Assembly: GCF_003097495.1 (NCBI RefSeq)
Contig: NZ_QEOP01000002.1
Location: 310,001-374,000, forward strand
Length of the DNA: 64,000 nucleotides
Origin: Amnibacterium flavum
GTDB taxonomy: Bacteria > Actinomycetota > Actinomycetes > Actinomycetales > Microbacteriaceae
Reading direction: 5' to 3'
The translations under genes were made by a program, and so were the position numbers. The notes under the pieces were generated by a model. The model ran no database searches and was not told where the DNA came from. It worked only from the letters and a program-made list of their open reading frames with translations. Each line of letters opens with the position of its first letter. Positions within the stretch are counted from its first letter, which is position 1. Below are positions 55,129-63,483 of the stretch, piece by piece.

Positions 55129-56100
55129 ATGAGGGCGACGGCCTCGCGCCGCTCGCGCCTCGACACGGAGGCATCCGGCTCCGAGTCGAACGTCACGGTG
55201 CTGATCGCGCTGGCGGCGAACGCGCTCGTGGCGATCGCGAAGACTTTCGCGGCCGCCATCAGCGGGTCGGCGTCGATGGTGGCCGAGTCCGCGCACTCAT
55301 GGGCCGACACCGGCAACGAGATCTTCCTCTTCATCGCCAACCGGCGCTCGAACCGGGCGGCGGACATGCGCCACCCGTTGGGGTACGGGCGCGACGTCTA
55401 CGTCTGGTCGCTGTTCGCGGCGTTCGGCCTGTTCACCGTGGGCGCCGTGGTGTCGATCATGCACGGGGTGCAGGAGCTCTTCGCCGCCGAGCCCGCGGAG
55501 GACTTCACCCTCAACTACGTCGTCCTCGGCATCGCGTTCGTACTGGAGGGGATCTCCTTCCTGCAGGCGCTGAGACAGGTCCGGTCGGCGGCCGACACCT
55601 CCGACACCGACCTGTTCGACTACGTGCTCAACACCTCGGACCCGACGGTCCGCGCCGTCTTCTTCGAGGACGCCGCAGCGCTGATCGGGCTGCTCATCGC
55701 GTTCGGCGGGATCCTCGCGCATCAGCTGACCGGCTCGCCGATCCCCGACGCGGTCGGCTCGATCCTCGTCGGCCTCCTGCTCGGCGTCGTCGCGATCGTG
55801 CTCATCCAGCGGAACCGCCGCTTCCTCGTCGGCGAGGCTGTCGACCACAGGGTCAGGACGGCGGCGCTCGAGCGGCTGCTCGACAGCCCCGCGGTCGCGA
55901 GCGTCAGCTATCTGCACATCGAGTACGTCGGCCCGGGGCGGGTGTACCTCGTGGCCGCGGTCGATCTGGTCGGAGACGAGCGCGAGCGCGAGCTCGCCGT
56001 CGACCTCGCGGAGCTCGAGGGGCTGATCGAGTCCAGCCCGCGCGTGGTGCGAGCTGTTCTCACCCTGTCGACGCCGGGAGCGGAACCGCTCAGTCCGTGA
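55129..56100 (+). CDS. Cation diffusion facilitator (CDF) metal exporter
   Basis: 323 residues from ATG 55129. Six TM helices are predicted, with the helix-2 metal motif HSWAD (H56, D60) and a second site near helix 5 (FEDAAALIGLLI, with Asp). The C-terminal cytoplasmic domain has the CDF ferredoxin-like fold. The HxxxD plus FEDAAA pattern is that of the Zn/Fe/Mn group with altered selectivity. It overlaps the convergent epimerase-like gene by 11 bp. Confidence 0.9.
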   Translation: MRATASRRSRLDTEASGSESNVTVLIALAANALVAIAKTFAAAISGSASMVAESAHSWADTGNEIFLFIANRRSNRAADMRHPLGYGRDVYVWSLFAAFGLFTVGAVVSIMHGVQELFAAEPAEDFTLNYVVLGIAFVLEGISFLQALRQVRSAADTSDTDLFDYVLNTSDPTVRAVFFEDAAALIGLLIAFGGILAHQLTGSPIPDAVGSILVGLLLGVVAIVLIQRNRRFLVGEAVDHRVRTAALERLLDSPAVASVSYLHIEYVGPGRVYLVAAVDLVGDERERELAVDLAELEGLIESSPRVVRAVLTLSTPGAEPLSP

Positions 56101-57085
56101 GTGCGGCTTTCGCGCGCTTCCGGGCGGCCCGACGATCCTCGACGATCTGTCGCAGCGCGGGCTCGATCTCCGGGTAGGCGAACCGGTACCCGGCCTCCTG
56201 CAGCCGTGTCGGCACAACCCATCGACTCTTGAGGATCAGCTCCGTCTCGGTGCGGATGGCGAAGGCGCCGATCTCGAGGACCCAGCGCGGTGTGGGGATG
56301 CCGATCGGCATGCCGAGCACGCGGCGGAGGGCCGCCATGAGGGTCCGGCTGTCGACCGGGTTCGGCGACGAGGCGTTGATGGTGCCGTCGAGATCGGGGC
56401 GGTCGCGCAGGAATCGGATGACGCCCAGCACATCGGCGATGTGGATCCAGCTGAACCGCTGGCGTCCGCCGCGGGCACGGAAGGCGTGGCCCGTGCCGGC
56501 CCGCCGACGTGCGGCACTGATCGGCCAGTGCCCGTCGAGCTGGGCGCCGCCGAGCCCGAACTGCGCCAGACGGATCAGGGGTGCGAGCGCGCTGCCGTCT
56601 CCGAGGACGATCGCCATCCGCAGGGCGACGCGGCGGGTAGCGGGCAGCGGCTCGGCGAACAGTGCCGCCTCCCAGGCCTTGGCCACCTCGACGGAGAAGC
56701 CGGTGCCGATCTCGCCTGTCTCGTCCGTCATGGGGCGGTCCTCGGCGTGACGGTAGATCGTCGCCGTCGACGCGTTGACCCAGAGCGGGGGAGGCGCGGC
56801 GCAATCGCGCAGGGCCCGGGCGAGCTCGGTGGTGGTCGCAGTCCTCGAGCGGATGATCTCGGCTCGGTTGGCCTCGGTGTACCGGCAGTCGACGCTCTTG
56901 CCCGCCATGTTGATGAGCAGGGCGCTGCCGTCGAGGAGCTCGGTGATCCGGGCGGTGTCGCCCCAGGACGCATCAGCGCCGGATCGGCCGATGAAGACGA
57001 CCTCGGCTCCCTCGGCTCGGAACGCGTCGGCGAGGTAACTCCCGATGAATCCGGAAGCCCCGGCCAGGACGATCCTCTCGGCCAT
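56090..57085 (-). CDS. TIGR01777-family NAD(P)-binding epimerase-like protein
   Basis: 331 residues from ATG 57085, with a strong ggagga site. Rossmann motif GASGFIGSYL (near 8-17), NMAGKSVDCRY, and a C-terminal DUF1731 segment starting RVLGMPIGIPTPRWVLEIGAFAIRTETELILKSRWV. The SulA/YfcH-type members have unclear function, perhaps in division or cofactor metabolism. It is the last gene upstream of nothing on its strand and converges with the CDF gene. Confidence 0.88.
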   Translation of the reverse strand: MAERIVLAGASGFIGSYLADAFRAEGAEVVFIGRSGADASWGDTARITELLDGSALLINMAGKSVDCRYTEANRAEIIRSRTATTTELARALRDCAAPPPLWVNASTATIYRHAEDRPMTDETGEIGTGFSVEVAKAWEAALFAEPLPATRRVALRMAIVLGDGSALAPLIRLAQFGLGGAQLDGHWPISAARRRAGTGHAFRARGGRQRFSWIHIADVLGVIRFLRDRPDLDGTINASSPNPVDSRTLMAALRRVLGMPIGIPTPRWVLEIGAFAIRTETELILKSRWVVPTRLQEAGYRFAYPEIEPALRQIVEDRRAARKRAKAALTD

Positions 57086-57168
57086 TTCGTCCTCCACAGA
57101 CCCAGTGCTCGGAAGCGGGCGCGGATCCGCGACCACTCCCGAGCCTATGGGTGGGATGCCCTCTCAGC

Positions 57169-58413
57169 TCACGCGTCGCCCAAAGCGATCGCCTGCGCCT
57201 CGACCTGCGGCGTTTCGACACCCCCGTTGACCCGGGCCAGGGCGCCTCGGGCCAGGACGACGACGAGAGCGGCAGCGAGCACGGCGACCGCGGCCACGAA
57301 GTACGGCGTCGACGGGGCGATCGTGTCGGCGAGCACGGTTGCGAGCGGGGGAGCGACAGCACCTCCGATGAAGCGCACGGCGGAGTACGACGACGACGCC
57401 ACGGCACGCGGAAGGTCGGTCGCCTCCATGACGCTCTCGGTCAGGACCGTGTTGAGGACCCCCAGGACCAGCCCGCCGATCACGACGGCCACCACGAGTG
57501 CGGCAGGTGTCGAGATCGCGAACCCGGCGAAGGCGAGATCGAGCGCGAGCAGCGGGAGTGCCAGAGCGATGACCGTCGTGCGCGGGAGACGACGCGTCAG
57601 CAGCGGAGCCACCCACACCGAGGTCACGGCCAGGCCGAGGCCCCAACCGAAGAAGGTGAGGCCGATGCCGATCGCATCGAACCCGAGCGGGAACGGCGTG
57701 TAGGCGAGGAGGATGAAGAAGCCCACGTTGTAGAGGAACGCCGCGCCGGCCAGGGCCGCGAGTGCCGGCTGCCTCAGCGCCGTGAAGGGTGCCGAGAACG
57801 GGATCTTGACCCGGGGCGCGGAGCCTTCCCCGCGCAGCAGGGTCAGGATTGCGACGAAGCCGACCGCCATCAGGACGGCCGTGCCGAAGAACGGTCCTCG
57901 CCAGCTGATGCTTCCGAGCAGGCCTCCGAGCAGCGGGCCGATCGCGATGCCGAGCCCGAGCGCCGCCTCGTAAAGGATGATCGCCGAGCTCGTTCCGCCC
58001 GAGGCGGCGCCGACGATCGTCGCGAGGGCAGTGGAGATGAAGAGGGCGTTGCCGAGTCCCCATCCCGCGCGGAAGCCGATCACGAGTTCGACGTTGCCGC
58101 TCAGCGCCGCTAGCAGCGCGAAGACGACGATCAGGGCGAGACCGATCAGAAGGGTGCGCTTGGCGCCGATGCGAGAGGAGATCCAGCTGGTCACGAGCAT
58201 GGCGAGCCCGGTGATCAGCAGGTAGCTCGTGAAGAGCAGCTCTGCCTCGGTCGGTGTGGCGTCGAGGTCCGCGGCGATGCTCGGGAGGATGGGGTCGACG
58301 AGGCCGATGCCCATGAAGGCCACGACGCAGGCGAACGCGACCGCCCACACCTGGCGCGGTTGGTGCAGCAGGCTGCGAGTCTCGGACGTGCCGTTGCTTC
58401 CGCCGGCGCTCAT
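57169..58413 (-). CDS. MFS drug/H+ efflux transporter
   Basis: 414 residues from ATG 58413, overlapping the MarR stop (ATGA). Twelve TM helices are predicted; the motif-A-like loop is SSRIGAKRTLLIG and helix 1 carries a conserved VDPILPSIA pattern of Bmr/EmrD-type drug exporters. The gene is the second of a MarR-MFS operon, so it is probably de-repressed by a toxic substrate. Confidence 0.9.
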   Translation of the reverse strand: MSAGGSNGTSETRSLLHQPRQVWAVAFACVVAFMGIGLVDPILPSIAADLDATPTEAELLFTSYLLITGLAMLVTSWISSRIGAKRTLLIGLALIVVFALLAALSGNVELVIGFRAGWGLGNALFISTALATIVGAASGGTSSAIILYEAALGLGIAIGPLLGGLLGSISWRGPFFGTAVLMAVGFVAILTLLRGEGSAPRVKIPFSAPFTALRQPALAALAGAAFLYNVGFFILLAYTPFPLGFDAIGIGLTFFGWGLGLAVTSVWVAPLLTRRLPRTTVIALALPLLALDLAFAGFAISTPAALVVAVVIGGLVLGVLNTVLTESVMEATDLPRAVASSSYSAVRFIGGAVAPPLATVLADTIAPSTPYFVAAVAVLAAALVVVLARGALARVNGGVETPQVEAQAIALGDA

Positions 58414-58844
58414 GCGGCGACCCGGTTGCCGACCAGGCGCTCGCGCAGGATCGCGGCGGCGGACGCGAGGGTCGCCCACTCGGATGCGTCGAGTCCGTCG
58501 AACAGGGGAGCAGCTGCCGTCGCGACGGTTTCGCGCCAGGCCGCGAGGGCCCGCTGGCCTTTCGGCGATGGTGCGATGAGCCAGGATCGCGAGTCGTCGA
58601 CGTCGGCGATGCGGCGCACCCACTCGTCGGCGACGAGGTTCTGAACCATCTTGCTCATGGTGGGCTGGGCGACCCGGCTCGCGAGCGCCAGCTCGCCGAG
58701 CCGCATGGGGCCGTCGTTCTCGAGGATGGCGAGGGTTCGCCATACAGCGGGGGAGGTCTGGTCGCCGGTGCTCTGCGCTGCGACACGCGTGAGCCGGTGG
58801 GCCGAGACGATCAGGGATTCAAGGGTTGCTCGTGTCTCGTTCAC
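58410..58844 (-). CDS. MarR-family transcriptional regulator
   Basis: 144 residues from GTG 58844; a TTG at 58853 would add three residues. I prefer the GTG because a TATACT -10-like box (58853-58858) lies 7-8 nt before it, which would give a leaderless mRNA. A winged helix with recognition segment LASRVAQPTMSKMVQNLVADEWVRR and wing DVDDSRSWL is typical of MarR. It most likely represses itself and the coupled MFS exporter through the palindrome upstream. Confidence 0.88.
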   Translation of the reverse strand: MNETRATLESLIVSAHRLTRVAAQSTGDQTSPAVWRTLAILENDGPMRLGELALASRVAQPTMSKMVQNLVADEWVRRIADVDDSRSWLIAPSPKGQRALAAWRETVATAAAPLFDGLDASEWATLASAAAILRERLVGNRVAA

Positions 58845-58853
58845 GGGAGACAA

Positions 58854-58883
58854 GTATAGCCGAGCTATATAGCTCGGCTATAC
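58854..58883. promoter_or_regulatory. 30-bp perfect palindrome, probable MarR operator and promoter
   Basis: The sequence from gtatagccgag to ctcggctatac is self-complementary over all 30 positions, with tata at its centre. It lies directly upstream of the marR start and includes most of the -10 box, a position where bound repressor would block RNA polymerase. The gene on the other side (58920-59798) is transcribed toward it, so it serves the MarR-MFS operon. Confidence 0.85.
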
Positions 58884-58919
58884 GTCGGACGTCCGCTCTC
58901 GCTCTCAGCGGAATCCGAG

Positions 58920-59798
58920 CTACTCGACGGGCGCCTCCGTGCGCTGACGCACGGTGGTGGCGGAGACCGGCGGGGCGTAGTTCTCGTCGGTGGGCGCCTC
59001 GACGGAGCCGGGCTCGTCGAGATCCGCTCGGGAGTCGGCGGTGAGCGGAACGGACGGGCGTGCGAGGGGGGTAGCCGGAGCTGCAGCCGGCGAGGGAGTC
59101 GTCACCGGAGCCGGGGGAGCGGCCTGTGCTGCCGCCGGCGCCGGCGCCGGTGTCGCGGGTGCTGCGACCGGGGCTGCGACGGGTGCGGATGAGGCCTGGG
59201 TCGAGACGGTGCTGACGGCCTCGGTGCCCGTGGAGAACTTCTGCGCATGCTGCTGGGCGACCCAGGCGTCCTGCTGCTCCTGAAGCTCGCGCTCCTCGCG
59301 GCTGGTCTCGGTCCTCCAGCGGTCGAGGTCGCTCTCGAAGATACGGCGGGACTTGCGCGGGTGCATCTGCCAGTCGATCAGACGGTCGCGGAACTCGGCG
59401 AGGGGGCCGTCGAACTGGACCGAGTAGGTGGCGGAGGCACGCTTGAACTGTCGGATCTCGTGACCGGCCCAGTTGGCGGCGACGGGTGCGCCGGGCACGG
59501 GCAGGAGCCGCAGCTGGACGTCGGCGGCCGAGGCTGCGCGGTCGGCGAGCGCCTGCTCGTGAGGGGTCAGGGAGTTCCAGTTGGAGGCCTGGCGAGCGGC
59601 GTCGACGAGGCCGGCGACGGCCGCCGCCTTCAATTCGCGGTCGCGGCTGCGGAGGAGGCGCTTGATGCCGCCGCGGGCGATGAGGGCCGCGACGATGCCG
59701 GCGACGACGATGGCGACGAACGGCAGGATCACGCCCAACGTGATGCGCTCACCGGCGCTCGAATAGAACCAGTCCACGAAATCGTTCCACCACAACAT
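58920..59798 (-). CDS. Conserved membrane-anchored hypothetical protein with Ala/Pro-rich tail
   Basis: 292 residues from ATG 59798. One N-terminal TM helix (21-42) is followed by a basic segment, a helical cytoplasmic domain (50-175) with the segment RQFKRASATYSVQFDGPLAEF, and a long low-complexity Ala/Pro/Val region (195-260). No catalytic motif is seen. The architecture (TM, helical domain, Pro/Ala linker) is like cell-envelope adaptor proteins, but no function can be assigned. It ends 36 bp before the MarR palindrome. Confidence 0.75.
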   Translation of the reverse strand: MLWWNDFVDWFYSSAGERITLGVILPFVAIVVAGIVAALIARGGIKRLLRSRDRELKAAAVAGLVDAARQASNWNSLTPHEQALADRAASAADVQLRLLPVPGAPVAANWAGHEIRQFKRASATYSVQFDGPLAEFRDRLIDWQMHPRKSRRIFESDLDRWRTETSREERELQEQQDAWVAQQHAQKFSTGTEAVSTVSTQASSAPVAAPVAAPATPAPAPAAAQAAPPAPVTTPSPAAAPATPLARPSVPLTADSRADLDEPGSVEAPTDENYAPPVSATTVRQRTEAPVE

Positions 59799-59831
59799 GG
59801 CTCGGACTATACCCGCGGCTTCCGCGCCTGG

Positions 59832-60098
59832 TCAGGAGAATCGCAGGCACTCGAGAGCTTCGTCGAAACTGCGGAAATCGCCCATCATGAAGAAGGAGCG
59901 ACGGTCGGAGCGGAGCCTCTTCGCCGAGAACCGGGCCCCGGCGACGTCGACGGGGGCGTCGATGTAGCCGAGCACGGAGCCGTCGGCCCGGGTGATGCGC
60001 CAGAGTCCGTTGTTGAGCTGGACGAACGAGAGGCCCGCGGCGAGGCGGCCGGACACGGCGGGGCCGCTGGTGGGCTTGAGGGGGGTTGCGAGCGACAT
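59832..60098 (-). CDS. Small hypothetical protein behind a LexA box
   Basis: 88 residues from ATG 60098, with an aaggaga Shine-Dalgarno; upstream extension of the frame is not supported. A disordered Pro/Thr N-terminus (1-17) precedes a compact domain (FVQLNNGLWRITRADGSVLGYI; RSFFMMGDFRSFDEALECL). No family is recognised. A perfect actinobacterial SOS box centred about 77 bp upstream suggests that DNA damage induces it, so it may be a small SOS effector such as a division or replication modulator. That role is inference. Confidence 0.75.
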   Translation of the reverse strand: MSLATPLKPTSGPAVSGRLAAGLSFVQLNNGLWRITRADGSVLGYIDAPVDVAGARFSAKRLRSDRRSFFMMGDFRSFDEALECLRFS

Positions 60099-60164
60099 CG
60101 GGGTCTCCTTCTCGGGTCTCCGGGGTTCCGGTGACGCCGACGCTACGGACACCCTCCGACATCG

Positions 60165-60184
60165 CTTCGAACGCATGTTCGAAG
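60165..60184 (-). promoter_or_regulatory. Perfect LexA (SOS) box
   Basis: cttcgaacgcatgttcgaag contains TCGAAC-N4-GTTCGA, the mycobacterial/actinobacterial LexA consensus, with no mismatch and two further symmetric bases on each side. It lies between the EamA stop and the small gene at 60098, the only gene it is placed to control. Confidence 0.85.
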
Positions 60185-60204
60185 CCGACAGGAATGCGTG
60201 TCCG

Positions 60205-61140
60205 TCAGTCGCGGGGCGCGCTCACGATGACGAGGTCGGGATCGACCACCGCCCCACGACGTGCCGTTTGCGCGAGGACGATGCCCACGACGACGATCAG
60301 GGCGCCCAGGATCTGGGTGAGGTCGAGGGACTCCCCGAGGAACAGCCAGGCGGCGGCGAACGCGAAGACCACCTCCGACGAGGCGAGCACCCCGCCCCGA
60401 GTGGCCCCGAGGTGCTTCAGGGCCAGATAGCCGATGACGAACGGGAGGAAGGTGCCGAAGATCAGGGCGAAGGCGAGCAGCCCGAGGAAGGGGACCTCGA
60501 GTGCGCCGGCTCCCACCTCCGATGTCGAGGTGAACACCGCCGGGTCGATCTGCCACCACCCGCCGAAGATCGTCCAGAAGACGGTGGCGGTGGCCATCGA
60601 CCAGAACCCCACGGCCATCGGGGTCGCCGTCCGCACACCGCGCTCGCCGATGAGGAAGTACGCGGCGAGACCGAGCGCGGCCAGTCCGGCCAGCACGACC
60701 CCGAGGGGCTCGAGGGTGGAGTCCCATACCTGCGCGACGACGGCGAGGCCGCCGAGCATCAACGCGATCCCCACCCACAGTCGTGCCTTGATCGGCTCCC
60801 GGAACACGACGAGCGCGATGACCGCGACGAGTGGAACGCCGAGGTACTCGATGAGGAGTGCGATCCCCACCGGGAGTCTGCCGATCGCCTGGGCGTAGAA
60901 GAACTGCACGCCCGCCACCCCGACGAGACCGAGTGCCGCGAGCACCGCCAGGGTACGCAAGCCGGGCCGGAACGAGCGGCGGTCGGTGAAGAGCAGTACG
61001 AGCCCGCAGAGGACCGCGCCGCCGAGCGAGCGGAAGAAGGTCACCTGGGCGGGGGAGAGGCCCGCCTCGATGATGAGCTTGACGACGCTGCCGTTCGCGC
61101 CGAACATCGCTGCCGAGATGAGGGCGTAGAGGTAGCCCAC
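60205..61140 (-). CDS. EamA/DMT-family transporter (RhtA-like)
   Basis: 311 residues from GTG 61140. Ten TM helices in two EamA repeats are visible (MGYLYALISAAMFGANGSVVK start; LIGERGVRTATPMAVGFWSM second repeat). The family exports amino acids such as threonine/homoserine or other metabolites. The substrate is unknown. It is divergent from msrA with a 191-bp gap. Confidence 0.9.
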   Translation of the reverse strand: MGYLYALISAAMFGANGSVVKLIIEAGLSPAQVTFFRSLGGAVLCGLVLLFTDRRSFRPGLRTLAVLAALGLVGVAGVQFFYAQAIGRLPVGIALLIEYLGVPLVAVIALVVFREPIKARLWVGIALMLGGLAVVAQVWDSTLEPLGVVLAGLAALGLAAYFLIGERGVRTATPMAVGFWSMATATVFWTIFGGWWQIDPAVFTSTSEVGAGALEVPFLGLLAFALIFGTFLPFVIGYLALKHLGATRGGVLASSEVVFAFAAAWLFLGESLDLTQILGALIVVVGIVLAQTARRGAVVDPDLVIVSAPRD

Positions 61141-61266
61141 GCGTCAGCGCCGGCCGGCGGCGGGGAACGCGTCGATCACCCGTCGATGCTATCCATCGCG
61201 AAGGAATGCGGTCGTCGCACCATGCGTTCGAATAGATGTCGACGGAAATCGTGCCCGCTCGACTCC

Positions 61267-61320
61267 CTCGCCCCTTCGGGGCCATGTCAACAACTCGCCC
61301 CTTCGGGGCCATGTCAACAA
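61267..61320 (+). repeat. Perfect 27-bp tandem duplication before msrA
   Basis: Two identical 27-bp units (61267-61293 and 61294-61320), each with a ccccttcgggg hairpin and an ATG in the msrA frame (61284, 61311). The unit length is nine codons, so copy-number change would keep the frame. The second unit ends 4 bp before the msrA Shine-Dalgarno. The rest of the 61141-61331 gap shows nothing definite. Confidence 0.85.
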
Positions 61321-61331
61321 GGAGATCTCGC

Positions 61332-61859
61332 ATGGAGACATTCGTTCTCGCCGGTGGCTGCTTCTGGTGTCTCGACGCCGTGTACCGCGACCTCGACGGC
61401 GTGGCCGATGTCGTCTCGGGCTACACCGGCGGCGCCGTCCCCGACCCGTCCTACGAACTGGTCTGCACCGGCAGCACCGGACACGCCGAGGCGGTCGCGG
61501 TGACGTTCGACCCCGACGTGATCCCCCGCGAGGTCATCCTCGACGTGTTCTTCACCCTGCACGACCCGCGTCAGCTCAACCGTCAGGGAGCCGACGTCGG
61601 CACCCAGTACCGGTCGGCCATGTTCTACACCGACGACGAGCAGAAGGTTCTGTTCGAGGCGGCGGCGGCGAGAGCGGCGGACATGTGGGACGGAACCGTC
61701 GTCACCCAGATCGCGCCCCTCGGCGAGTACTTCGCGGCCGAGGAGTACCACCAGGACTTCTTCGCCAAGAATCCGAACCAGGGGTACTGCCTCGCGGTTG
61801 CTGTGCCGAAGGTGAACAAGGTCCGAAAGAGCTACGCGGAGTACATCAAGGCGGCGTAG
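61332..61859 (+). CDS. msrA: Peptide methionine-(S)-sulfoxide reductase MsrA
   Basis: 175 residues from ATG 61332, chosen for the caaggag site; in-frame ATGs at 61284 and 61311 in the repeats give longer forms. The catalytic GGCFWC (C10) is at the N-terminus, followed by SGYTGG, TGHAEAV and QYRSAMF. The C-terminal GYC (near 155) supplies a resolving Cys. It repairs oxidised methionine using thioredoxin. It is upstream of a small hypothetical gene. Confidence 0.93.
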   Translation: METFVLAGGCFWCLDAVYRDLDGVADVVSGYTGGAVPDPSYELVCTGSTGHAEAVAVTFDPDVIPREVILDVFFTLHDPRQLNRQGADVGTQYRSAMFYTDDEQKVLFEAAAARAADMWDGTVVTQIAPLGEYFAAEEYHQDFFAKNPNQGYCLAVAVPKVNKVRKSYAEYIKAA

Positions 61860-61926
61860 TCTCCTGCCGAGGACGGCGTCGTCCCCGTGTGTCAGCGCCG
61901 CCCGTCGTACTCGATTGGAGCTGGAC

Positions 61927-62133
61927 ATGACGCAGACAGAGACCTCGATCCGCAAGACATGGGTCGCCTTCGGACCGAACGGCGCAACCGCCTCGATCCA
62001 CGAGACCGACGCGGGCTTCAGTGTGAACTCGCTGGGTCGCGAGACCTATCACGGCGTCTACGAGAGTCTCGAGGTCGCCAAGCGGGCGATCTCGACGCGT
62101 AGCGACGGTGATGTCACGTTCGAGGCGCACTAG
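61927..62133 (+). CDS. Small conserved hypothetical protein
   Basis: 68 residues from ATG 61927, with ggag 6 nt before. A beta-rich single domain (TWVAFGPNGATASIHETDAG) is followed by a helix (GVYESLEVAKRAIS). No family is recognised. It follows msrA by 67 bp and is closed by a hairpin at 62171. Confidence 0.7.
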   Translation: MTQTETSIRKTWVAFGPNGATASIHETDAGFSVNSLGRETYHGVYESLEVAKRAISTRSDGDVTFEAH

Positions 62134-62170
62134 GCGGCACGGCAGGAGGTTCGTCTCCTCCACAGACCCG

Positions 62171-62200
62171 GCCCGGGCTCGTGCTCTGCACGACCCGGGC
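62171..62200 (+). terminator. Hairpin terminator after the small gene
   Basis: gcccgggctcgtgc pairs with gcacgacccgggc with a one-base bulge and a 3-nt loop, followed by ttctc, 37 bp after the stop at 62133. Confidence 0.5.
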
Positions 62201-62327
62201 TTCTCGCCGTCTGCGGCCGCCAGCGTGATCGGAGACTGGGCGAGCTGGTCCGGAGCCGCGACAGCACCCGGCACGTGACACCCGGCTCCGGACCTGCACC
62301 CATCGCCCGACCAGCCGAGGAGCAGAC

Positions 62328-62789
62328 ATGTCCGATCACATCACCGTCGTTGGCCGAGTGGCCACGGTCCCCAAGCGGATCGAGCGGGGGGAAGCTCCCG
62401 CGCTCGTCACCTTCCGTCTGGCCTCCAGGGACAGCCGCTTCGATGAGGAGACCAAGACCTGGATCGAGTCCGACCCCAACTGGTACACCGTCAACGCGTG
62501 GCGGGCGCTCGCGGACAATGTCGAGCGCTCGGTCCGGAAAGGGCAGCCGGTCATCGTCACCGGCCGGCTCGACCTCCGCACCTGGAAGGACGACAGCGGA
62601 GCGAACCGCGTCGATCCGACCCTGCAGGCCGACGGCATCGGTCACGATCTGCGGCGGGGATCGTCGACCTTCACCGGGACCGCATCGAGATCGGCCGCGG
62701 CGTCCGTCTCCCTCGATGCGTCGCCCAGCAGCGGCGCTGAGGCCGAATGGCACGTCCCCCTCGACGAGTCCGCCGACCTTCCGTTCTGA
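62328..62789 (+). CDS. ssb: Single-stranded DNA-binding protein (secondary SSB)
   Basis: 153 residues from ATG 62328, after a gaggagc site. The OB-fold region (ITVVGRVATVPKRIERGEAPALVTFRLASRDSRF; SVRKGQPVIVTGRLDLRTW) is that of bacterial SSB. The C-terminal tail is acidic (DESADLPF), which resembles the partner-binding tip. It lacks the linked rpsF/rpsR genes of the main ssb, so this is likely a paralogue, perhaps for recombination or competence-like functions. Confidence 0.9.
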   Translation: MSDHITVVGRVATVPKRIERGEAPALVTFRLASRDSRFDEETKTWIESDPNWYTVNAWRALADNVERSVRKGQPVIVTGRLDLRTWKDDSGANRVDPTLQADGIGHDLRRGSSTFTGTASRSAAASVSLDASPSSGAEAEWHVPLDESADLPF

Positions 62790-62877
62790 CCCGCCGGCAC
62801 TGCGGCAGGCCGAGACGCCGGTACGGCTCTGCTTAGAATGCAGTGGCCGCAGCGGGTGGCCTTCGGGGGAGTTCAGC

Positions 62878-63420
62878 ATGGTTGTCGGGCGCACTGCGGA
62901 CGAGTCGGTCGACGCACCGGGGCGCGCACCTCGAGCGGGTCGATCACGGCGCCTCCGCCGGCTCGGCGGGATCACTCTGCTCGCGTCCGCGGCGCTCGTT
63001 CTCGCGGGGTGCACGTCGGCGCCCACGCCCGAGCCGACGGCCTCGACGCAGGCGCCCGTCCCGACTCCCTCGGCGACTCCCACCCCCGATCCGGTGCTCG
63101 ACCCCGCCGCGGGCGCGCTGGCCAACCTCGCCTACTTCGATTTCGTCAACAACCGTCTGATCGCGCAGAACGCCGCGGCAGGCGGGCGGGACTTCATCGA
63201 TTCGCTCGTCGCGGCCGGTTTCGACAAGGCCCGCATGGAGGTCACCCCCGACCGCACCGCCGTCGACCTCGAGGCCGACAGCATCCAGTTCTCGGTGCGG
63301 TTCGACGACGGCTGCCTCATCGGTCAGCACGGCGCGGTGACCGGTTACGTATCGACGGCGCGCGGACTGCTCAGCACCGGCCGCTGCCTGATCGGCGACA
63401 CACGCCCCATCGACTGGTGA
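62878..63420 (+). CDS. DUF6993-type lipoprotein
   Basis: 180 residues from ATG 62878, with gggggag upstream. A basic N-terminus and hydrophobic segment end in the lipobox LVLAGC (C45), so the mature protein is lipid-anchored outside. A Thr/Pro linker (47-72) leads to a compact domain ending CLIGDTRPIDW, the pattern of DUF6993 lipoproteins of Microbacteriaceae. The function is unknown. It lies upstream of the ettA-like gene. Confidence 0.8.
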   Translation: MVVGRTADESVDAPGRAPRAGRSRRLRRLGGITLLASAALVLAGCTSAPTPEPTASTQAPVPTPSATPTPDPVLDPAAGALANLAYFDFVNNRLIAQNAAAGGRDFIDSLVAAGFDKARMEVTPDRTAVDLEADSIQFSVRFDDGCLIGQHGAVTGYVSTARGLLSTGRCLIGDTRPIDW

Positions 63421-63483
63421 CCTCGCGCGGTCGGCCGGCGCAGAACGTCGGCTGCACCCAGCCGCGCTGAATAGGATTGCCGA

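Noticed and set aside
61200-61225. Second LexA box near gcgttcgaatag
   Set aside because: Only one half-site (GTTCGA) is present, without the TCGAAC partner at the right spacing.
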